38,646 nt of DNA from Clostridia bacterium (GTDB taxonomy: Bacteria; Bacillota; Sulfobacillia; SLMV01): assembly GCA_003551215.1 (NCBI GenBank), contig PUMD01000083.1, forward strand, positions 1 through 38,646, given 5' to 3'. Shown piece by piece: positions 33,264-38,646 of this stretch (its first letter is position 1; the number at the start of each line of letters is the position of its first letter). The notes under the pieces are model-generated. The model saw only the letters and a program-made list of their open reading frames with translations. It was not told where the DNA came from and searched no databases. The translations under genes were made by a program, and so were the position numbers.

Positions 33264-34286
33264 ATGGCAAAGCCGGCAGCTGAGACAGAAGCCCTCGAGC
33301 AGCATGATATGGGCGAAGAGCTGGTGATAGTGGAGAATCTCAAAAAGTACTTCCCCATCACCGGCGGGATTTTCTCCCGCATAGTCGGTTGGGTGAAAGC
33401 GGTAGATGACGTCAGCTTTTCCATCAAGCCCGGTGAAACGCTCGGGCTGGTGGGCGAAAGTGGCTGCGGTAAGACCACCGCCGGTCGGACGCTTCTGCGT
33501 CTTTTGGAGCCAACCGAAGGTAGCGTTTACTTCGAAGGCAAAAACCTTTTTGACCTGCCGCGCGAAGAGCTGCGCAAGATGCGGCGGGAAATGCAGATCG
33601 TTTTTCAGGACCCCTACGCCTCCCTCAACCCGCGCATGACGGTGGGGGATATCATCGGTGAGCCGCTGGAGATTCACAAAGTGGCCCGGGGGAAGGAAAA
33701 GGAATCCCGCGTAAACGACCTGCTGGAGACTGTCGGTCTGAGTGCGATGCACGCACGCCGTTACCCGCACGAGTTCTCCGGCGGTCAGAGGCAGCGAATC
33801 GGAGTCGCCCGGGCGCTGGCCCTCAACCCCAAGCTGATCGTGTGCGATGAGCCGGTCAGTGCGCTGGATGTTTCGATTCAGTCGCAGGTGCTCAACCTGC
33901 TGGAGGACCTGCAGGAGGAGTTCGACCTGACCTACCTGTTCATCGCCCACGACCTTAGCGTAGTTAAACACATCAGCGACCGGGTTGCGGTGATGTACCT
34001 TGGGCAGCTGGTGGAGCTGGCCGACGAGGATGAGCTTTATGATAACCCGACCCACCCTTACACCGAAGCCCTGCTCTCCGCCATTCCGCTGGCTGACCCG
34101 ACCCTGCAGCGGGGAAGAGAAAGGATAGTGCTGGAGGGAGATGTTCCCAGTCCGTCGAACCCGCCCAGCGGATGCCACTTCCGCACGCGCTGCATGTATT
34201 CGATGGACAAATGCTCCGAGGCCAAGCCGGAATGGACCGATATCGGCGACGAGCACTACGTGGCCTGTTATCTGCATCAGGACTGA
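33264..34286 (+). CDS. oppF: Oligopeptide/dipeptide ABC transporter ATPase OppF/DppF
   Basis: 340 residues, ATG directly after the oppD stop, with GGGGGTGG in the oppD tail as ribosome site. Typical OppF opening [29 protein letters not shown]; Walker [33 protein letters not shown]; signature [19 protein letters not shown]; Walker [18 protein letters not shown]-terminal [17 protein letters not shown]. Forms the heterodimeric motor with OppD. Closed by a strong terminator 28 bases downstream. Confidence 0.95.
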   Translation: MAKPAAETEALEQHDMGEELVIVENLKKYFPITGGIFSRIVGWVKAVDDVSFSIKPGETLGLVGESGCGKTTAGRTLLRLLEPTEGSVYFEGKNLFDLPREELRKMRREMQIVFQDPYASLNPRMTVGDIIGEPLEIHKVARGKEKESRVNDLLETVGLSAMHARRYPHEFSGGQRQRIGVARALALNPKLIVCDEPVSALDVSIQSQVLNLLEDLQEEFDLTYLFIAHDLSVVKHISDRVAVMYLGQLVELADEDELYDNPTHPYTEALLSAIPLADPTLQRGRERIVLEGDVPSPSNPPSGCHFRTRCMYSMDKCSEAKPEWTDIGDEHYVACYLHQD

Positions 34287-34313
34287 AAAACAGCGCATTA
34301 GCTGACACTACGA

Positions 34314-34352
34314 AGCATCACCGGAGGAAAGGCTTCTCCGGTGGTGCTTTTG
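34314..34352 (+). terminator. Rho-independent terminator after oppF
   Basis: AGCATCACCGGAG (34314-34326) pairs with CTCCGGTGGTGCT (34336-34348), 13 bp with one T-G pair and a 9-base loop, followed by TTTTGT. A strong, conventional terminator. Confidence 0.93.
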
Positions 34353-34425
34353 TATGTGACTGAAGAATGCGTCTGCGGTAACCTGTGATGAAGGCGACTA
34401 ACTGGTACGGCTGAGGTTTTGTGGT

Positions 34426-34431
34426 TATAAT
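34426..34431 (+). promoter_or_regulatory. Probable -10 box of the gatCAB promoter
   Basis: A perfect TATAAT at 34426-34431, 70 bases before gatC and after the oppF terminator. No good -35 is seen at 16-18 bases upstream (closest CTGGTA/TGGTAC), so confidence is moderate. Confidence 0.45.
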
Positions 34432-34501
34432 TGTTACCGTCGGGCTGGACCGTATGCTGCGGCGCATGTGGTGAACTATTACCGGTTGGTGAGGTGATTC
34501 G

Positions 34502-34813
34502 GTGTCGGTAGGGATGGATGATGTGGAAAGGATATCTCAGCTGGCCAAGCTGAGATTGGATGCAGAAGAGAAGAAGAAGATGAGTCAGGATCTTACCGAA
34601 ATCCTCGAGTATTTTGCCCAGGTTGAAGAAGTAGACACCTCCAGCGTCTCTCCGATGTTTCATCCCGTTGATACAGACAACGTATGGCGGGAAGATGCAG
34701 TCTCAGATGCAGAGATGACTTCCGAGGTCTTAAGGGAAGCCCCCCAGACGTCGGATGGTTTCTTTGTCGTTCCTCAGACCGTTACCGGTGCAAAGGAGGA
34801 GCAAGATGAATGA
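34502..34813 (+). CDS. gatC: Asp/Glu-tRNA amidotransferase subunit C
   Basis: 103 residues from GTG 34502, preceded by GAGGTGATT; ATG 34514 (MDDVERISQLAKLRLD) is the alternative and closer to the usual start. Family pattern VERISQLAKLRLDAEEKKKMSQDLTEILEYFAQVEEVDTSSVSPMFHPV, then LREAPQTSDGFFVVPQTV. GatC wraps around GatA and GatB and stabilises the complex. Its presence implies that this organism makes Gln-tRNA and/or Asn-tRNA by transamidation. The stop overlaps gatA by eight bases. Confidence 0.95.
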   Translation: MSVGMDDVERISQLAKLRLDAEEKKKMSQDLTEILEYFAQVEEVDTSSVSPMFHPVDTDNVWREDAVSDAEMTSEVLREAPQTSDGFFVVPQTVTGAKEEQDE

Positions 34814-36299
34814 CCTGAAGCCCGGTTCTCTCAGCATACAGAAGATACAGCAGCTGCTGCGGCGCCGGGAGGTCTGCACAGACGAGCTCCGCGGTGCGGC
34901 GGTAGAGGATGTTTCCCGGCGCGACCAGGATGTTGGCAGTTTTTTGACTGTTCGGGGCAGCTATGAAGGACAATCGGTCAACAACGGCGGTACTGTGTCA
35001 AAGGCGAGCCTCAACGGCGTACCGTGCGGGATAAAGGACAACCTGTGCACCTCTGATCTGCCGACGACCTGTGCTTCACAAATGCTGTCGGGATACCGCC
35101 CTCCTTACGATGCCACCGCGGTGAAGCTACTGCGGAGGGCCGGAGCACACGTTGTGGGCAAGACCAATATGGACGAATTTGCCATGGGATCTTCCACTGA
35201 GAATTCTGCCTTCGCTGTCACCCACAACCCCTGGAACAGTCGCCGGGTCCCGGGTGGCTCCAGCGGTGGATCGGCTGCGGCTGTTGCCGCCGGTCTGGTG
35301 TCATTTGCGCTGGGTTCGGACACGGGGGGTTCGGTAAGACAGCCGGCCAGCTTCTGCGGGGTGGTGGGTATGAAGCCAACTTACGGTTCCATATCCCGGT
35401 ACGGCCTGGTGGCTTTTGCTTCCTCGCTGGATCAGATAGGTCCGCTGGCTCGCAGCGTTGATGACTGCGCCAGGGTCCTGGATGTACTTGTACGTCATGA
35501 TGAACGGGACAGCACGTCGGTCAAACATCCAGAGGCAGGGGCCTTTGCCAGCGCGGTTTCTGAATCAGAACCCCGCCTCAACGGTTGGCGCATCGGCGTA
35601 CCCCGGGAGTTTGTCTCAGAGGGCGTTGACGAGCCGGTGAGGCACGTCGTCAGAGAAGCCGCCGATGTTTTCCGTCAACTGGGAGCTCAGGTGCAGCAGT
35701 GCTCACTTCCTCTGATCAACCACGCGTTGTCAGCTTACTACATCATAGCCTGCAGCGAGGCGTCCTCGAATCTGGCCCGCTACGATGGTGTTCGTTATGG
35801 CCTGCGGGCTGAATCTGCCGATGTGCAGGAGATGTTCATCCGGAGCCGCAGCAGGGGATTTGGACAGGAAGTCAAGCGCCGCATAATGCTGGGTACTTTC
35901 GCCCTGAGCGCCGGATATTACGAGGATTATTACCTAAAGGCAGCCCGCCTTCGCCGCATGATCAGCGACCAGCTGAACGGCTCTTTTGAAGAGTACGATT
36001 TGCTTTTGACGCCCACGACCCCTACCGTAGCCTTCCGACTGCAGGAGCGAATGGATGATCCGCTGGCGATGTACATGGCTGATGTCTGCACCATACCCGC
36101 TAACCTGGCCGGAATCCCGGCTATTTCGGTACCTGGAGGGTTTCACGAGGGCCTTCCAGTGGGAATTCAGCTGATGGCTGACCGGTTTGATGACCGCAAG
36201 CTGCTCACCGCGGCGCGAGCTTTTGAGCTGTCCACTGGGCATCACCGGCGCAGGCCCTCGCATGCTGAAGAGGGTGAGATGGGGAGGTGCGGGAGATGA
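34806..36299 (+). CDS. gatA: Asp/Glu-tRNA amidotransferase subunit A
   Basis: 497 residues from ATG 34806 (AAGGAGG upstream). Amidase-signature enzyme with the Ser-cisSer-Lys triad: Lys78 in PCGIKDNLCT, cis-Ser in PGGSSGGSAAAVAAGL, and the nucleophile in GSDTGGSVRQPA (about Ser176). Also KTNMDEFAMGSSTENS, KPTYGSISRYGLVAFASSLDQIGPLA and LLTPTTPTVAF. It hydrolyses glutamine and delivers ammonia to GatB. Normal length. Overlaps gatB by four bases, so the three subunits are translationally coupled. Confidence 0.97.
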   Translation: MNDLKPGSLSIQKIQQLLRRREVCTDELRGAAVEDVSRRDQDVGSFLTVRGSYEGQSVNNGGTVSKASLNGVPCGIKDNLCTSDLPTTCASQMLSGYRPPYDATAVKLLRRAGAHVVGKTNMDEFAMGSSTENSAFAVTHNPWNSRRVPGGSSGGSAAAVAAGLVSFALGSDTGGSVRQPASFCGVVGMKPTYGSISRYGLVAFASSLDQIGPLARSVDDCARVLDVLVRHDERDSTSVKHPEAGAFASAVSESEPRLNGWRIGVPREFVSEGVDEPVRHVVREAADVFRQLGAQVQQCSLPLINHALSAYYIIACSEASSNLARYDGVRYGLRAESADVQEMFIRSRSRGFGQEVKRRIMLGTFALSAGYYEDYYLKAARLRRMISDQLNGSFEEYDLLLTPTTPTVAFRLQERMDDPLAMYMADVCTIPANLAGIPAISVPGGFHEGLPVGIQLMADRFDDRKLLTAARAFELSTGHHRRRPSHAEEGEMGRCGR

Positions 36300-37780
36300 C
36301 CGCGAGGATTCCGGAGGAATACCAGGTCAAGATAGGTCTCGAGATACATGTTGCACTGGCCACTGAAACCAAAATGTTCTGCAGCTGTTCGACCGCCTTC
36401 GGGGATCCCCCCAATACCAATGTCTGTCCTGTGTGTCTGGGGGTTCCTGGTTCACTGCCGGTACTCAACCGCAGGGCAGTTGAACTGGGTATGATATGTG
36501 GTCTGGCTCTGGACTGTGAGGTTAACCCGCAGATGCACTTCGAGCGCAAGAACTACCATTATCCCGACCTGGCCAAGGGGTACCAGATATCTCAACTGGT
36601 TGCCCCGCTGGCGGAGGGAGGTCATTTCACCTTTGGTGTGTCAGAAAGCCAGGAGCGGACGGTGAGAATCCGTCGGGTCCACCTCGAGGAGGATGCCGGA
36701 AAACTTCTGCATGGACACCGGCAGCAGACGCTGGTGGATTTCAACCGCTGCGGAGTGCCTCTGGCGGAGATCGTGACCGAACCCGACCTTCACTCAGCCT
36801 CTGAGACGCGTGCTTTTTTGGAGGAACTGAGGGCACTGCTGCGGGCAGTTGGAGCGTCAGAGGTTCGCATGGAAGAGGGAGAGCTGCGCTGCGATACCAA
36901 CGTTAACGTGTTGGACCAATCAACTGACGGGCCAAAGGACGGCACCGAGATAACCGAGCTGAAAAACCTGAACTCCTTCCGGGGGGTTGAGCATGCTCTT
37001 CTGTGGGAGATAAAGCGGCATGTGGAGGCCCTGCAGCGGGGAGACACGCTCACTCATGAGACCAGGCACTGGGATGAGGACGCTGGTGTCACGATTTCAG
37101 CCCGCGCCAAAGAAGAAGCTCACGATTACCGTTACTTCCCTGAACCCGATTTGCCGGCGGTTTCGCTCGATCCTGGCTGGGTGGACAGGCTGGGTGAGGA
37201 AATGTCGGAGACGCCCCGGCAGCGGCGAAGACGGCTGCAACAGCAGTATGGTGTGGATGATTATACAGCCGGCGTTCTGGTAAGCGAAGACGACCTGGGG
37301 GACTTCTTTGAGGAGGCGGTGTCCTCCGGTGGTGATCCAGGAGAGGTCGCTAACTGGTTGATGAGCGAGGTGCAGGGATACCTCAACGCTGAGGAAATCG
37401 CCCTCCACGAGCTCAGTGTAACGCCCCAACAGCTGGTAGCCATGCTTCAGCTGGTTGATTCAGGAAAAATCAGCGGAAAAATGGCCAAGGAACTGTGGCC
37501 GAGGATGGCGGAAACGGGCAAGGATCCGGACCAGCTGGCCCAGGAAATGGGATTACAGCAGATCAGCGATGAGGAGCAGCTGCAGGGCGTTATAAGGCAG
37601 GTACTGCAGGAACACCCGGACGCAGTTTCCGATTATCTGGCCGGGAAGGACAGAGTGGTTGGCTTCCTTATGGGTCAGGTCATGCAGAAGACGCAGGGGC
37701 AGGCCACCCCGCAGCTGGCTAATGAGAAACTGCGCGAGGCACTGACCGAAGCAAAAGAGGGGAAGGGGGAGGAGGATTAG
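36296..37780 (+). CDS. gatB: Asp/Glu-tRNA amidotransferase subunit B
   Basis: 494 residues from ATG 36296 (GGGGAGG just upstream). N-terminal kinase-like domain with VKIGLEIHVALATETKMFCSCS; four Cys forming the usual Zn site (CSCSTAFG, VCPVCLG); YHYPDLAKGYQISQ; HLEEDAGKLLH; VDFNRCGVPLAEIVTEPD; MEEGELRCDTNVNV; EITELKNLNSFRGVEHAL; YRYFPEPDLP. The C-terminal helical and tail (YqeY-like) domains bind tRNA (ISGKMAKELWPRMAETGKDP). It phosphorylates the misacylated Glu/Asp and transfers the ammonia. Complete. Confidence 0.97.
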   Translation: MTARIPEEYQVKIGLEIHVALATETKMFCSCSTAFGDPPNTNVCPVCLGVPGSLPVLNRRAVELGMICGLALDCEVNPQMHFERKNYHYPDLAKGYQISQLVAPLAEGGHFTFGVSESQERTVRIRRVHLEEDAGKLLHGHRQQTLVDFNRCGVPLAEIVTEPDLHSASETRAFLEELRALLRAVGASEVRMEEGELRCDTNVNVLDQSTDGPKDGTEITELKNLNSFRGVEHALLWEIKRHVEALQRGDTLTHETRHWDEDAGVTISARAKEEAHDYRYFPEPDLPAVSLDPGWVDRLGEEMSETPRQRRRRLQQQYGVDDYTAGVLVSEDDLGDFFEEAVSSGGDPGEVANWLMSEVQGYLNAEEIALHELSVTPQQLVAMLQLVDSGKISGKMAKELWPRMAETGKDPDQLAQEMGLQQISDEEQLQGVIRQVLQEHPDAVSDYLAGKDRVVGFLMGQVMQKTQGQATPQLANEKLREALTEAKEGKGEED

Positions 37781-38284
37781 GTGCGGATACTGGTCCTGAG
37801 TGATACTCATATCCCGACACGAAGCCAACAAATTCCATCCAGCCTGCGTCAGCTTGTGGAATCACAGCCGGATCTCATTGTGCATGCGGGAGACCTGGTG
37901 TCAGAGGAGTCTCTGCAGCAATTGCAGCAGTATGCCACCGTCCGTGCGGTGGCGGGCAATATGGACCCATCCGACCTCAGATGGCAGCTTCCCGCGGAGC
38001 GCACTATAACCTGCGATGGCTACAATATAGGGGTAATACATGGCGATGGTCTGGGCCCCCCTGACAGGCGGGATGCTGAGTTGGTTCGCCGGTTCCCGGA
38101 GTCCGACATCGTGGTGGTTGGGCACACCCACGTCAGTCGCCTGGTGGTACACGACGGTACATATCTGTTTAACCCCGGCTCTGCCACCGACCCCAGGGGC
38201 TCCTCTATGCCTACTGTAGGTTGGATAGAGACAGGCCCTGCCGGGATACAGATGGCCATCCACCGGCTGGCAGCGGAGTCGTGA
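37781..38284 (+). CDS. YfcE/MJ0936-type metallophosphodiesterase
   Basis: 167 residues from GTG 37781, immediately after the gatB stop, with GGGGGAGGAGG in the gatB tail. Calcineurin-like metal ligands in order: Asp/His in VLSDTHIP, HAGDLV, AGNMDPSD (usual GNCD, here Met), VIHGDG and VVGHTHVSR, then FNPGSATDPR. The family hydrolyses phosphodiesters with Mn or other divalent metals. The natural substrate is usually unknown and nothing here defines it. It is probably co-transcribed with gatCAB and with the HAD gene at 38288. Confidence 0.92.
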   Translation: MRILVLSDTHIPTRSQQIPSSLRQLVESQPDLIVHAGDLVSEESLQQLQQYATVRAVAGNMDPSDLRWQLPAERTITCDGYNIGVIHGDGLGPPDRRDAELVRRFPESDIVVVGHTHVSRLVVHDGTYLFNPGSATDPRGSSMPTVGWIETGPAGIQMAIHRLAAES

Positions 38285-38287
38285 ATC

Positions 38288-38646
38288 ATGCGCTACCGGA
38301 CAGTGCTGTTCGACCTGGATGGTACTCTCATAGGCCTGGACATTGATGAGTTCATTGGCGCGTACTTTTCTCTGCTGCAGCGGTGGCTTTGTGATAAGGG
38401 CATCCACTGGCCGGTCATACCCCGACTTCAGAGGGCCACTGAAGCCATGATCGGGGATGACAACGACAGGGTGAGCAATCAGGATGTGTTTTTGCGGGAG
38501 TTTTTTGACGGTACCGAACCTGTCGAACCCGATGAGATGGTGCCTCTGTTTGATGAGTTTTACCGCACTCAGTTCACCAAGCTGCGCAAATACGTGCGTC
38601 CGATACCCGAGGCTGCAGAGGTGGTGAACCGTCTGGATGCAGGCGG
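38288..38646 (+). CDS. HAD-superfamily hydrolase (partial, runs off the window)
   Basis: The frame opens at ATG 38288, four bases after the previous stop, and continues to the window end (119 codons seen). HAD motif I is at the N-terminus: TVLFDLDGTLIG, with nucleophile Asp9 and Asp11. The next ~100 residues look like a helical C1 cap (FIGAYFSLLQRWLCDKGIHWP). Motifs II-IV lie beyond the window, so substrate class (phosphoglycolate phosphatase-like or other) cannot be assigned. Confidence 0.85.
   Translation, partial: MRYRTVLFDLDGTLIGLDIDEFIGAYFSLLQRWLCDKGIHWPVIPRLQRATEAMIGDDNDRVSNQDVFLREFFDGTEPVEPDEMVPLFDEFYRTQFTKLRKYVRPIPEAAEVVNRLDAG

Noticed and set aside
1..38646. CRISPR arrays, tRNA or rRNA genes, replication origin
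   Set aside because: No regularly spaced repeats, no cloverleaf or rRNA sequence and no DnaA-box cluster were noticed. This was by eye, so a tRNAscan/Infernal run would be the decisive test.

Overview
The window reads as a chromosomal stretch of a low-oxygen, Gram-positive-type bacterium, most likely a Bacillota (Clostridia or Limnochordia-like) lineage of moderate G+C. Four things point this way: a perfect CIRCE operator in front of groES-groEL, a B. subtilis-like purine gene order with separate purS/purQ/purL, a PurF with propeptide and Fe-S cysteines, and GatCAB with strong AGGAGG ribosome binding sites. Placement below phylum is inference. Nearly all genes are on the + strand.

Layout. 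1-1290: an arsR-type repressor with a perfect palindromic operator and the front of an ArsP/DUF318 permease, visibly more G+C-rich than the rest. 1290-3642: an ABC exporter of the MacB/LolD kind; its first permease is fused in frame to the ArsP fragment, so this is either a recombination junction or an assembly chimera. 3730-7430: an uncharacterised three-gene set, namely a long GlmL/MutL-type ASKHA protein, a 452-residue barrel-repeat protein with a KOW motif, and a small membrane protein. 7677-9869: CIRCE-groES-groEL-terminator. 9871-10240: remnant of a group IIC intron. 10426-14291: hpt, guaA and a two-component system. 14503-15758: a second, internally deleted group IIC intron with a dead reverse transcriptase. 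16037-27370: the purine operon purB-C-S-Q-L-F-M-(purN remnant)-H-D. 27446-32154: pcrA, a DUF368/PopT-type lipid carrier translocase and a peptide-binding lipoprotein. 32271-34286: oppD-oppF without oppB/oppC. 34502-38646: gatC-gatA-gatB, a YfcE-type phosphodiesterase and the start of a HAD hydrolase.

How it works together. The centre of the window is nucleotide metabolism: salvage (Hpt), GMP formation (GuaA) and de novo IMP synthesis. In the de novo operon purE and purK are absent from the expected place upstream of purB, and purN is decayed, with frameshifts, a premature stop and lost active-site residues. GAR formylation must therefore be done by another enzyme (PurT or a second PurN) or be missing.

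The best candidates for undescribed biology are the MutL/KOW/membrane cluster, which has no B12 mutase beside it, the ArsP-FtsX fusion, and the decay of a single gene inside an otherwise intact purine operon. I found no CRISPR array, tRNA, rRNA or recognisable metabolite riboswitch.
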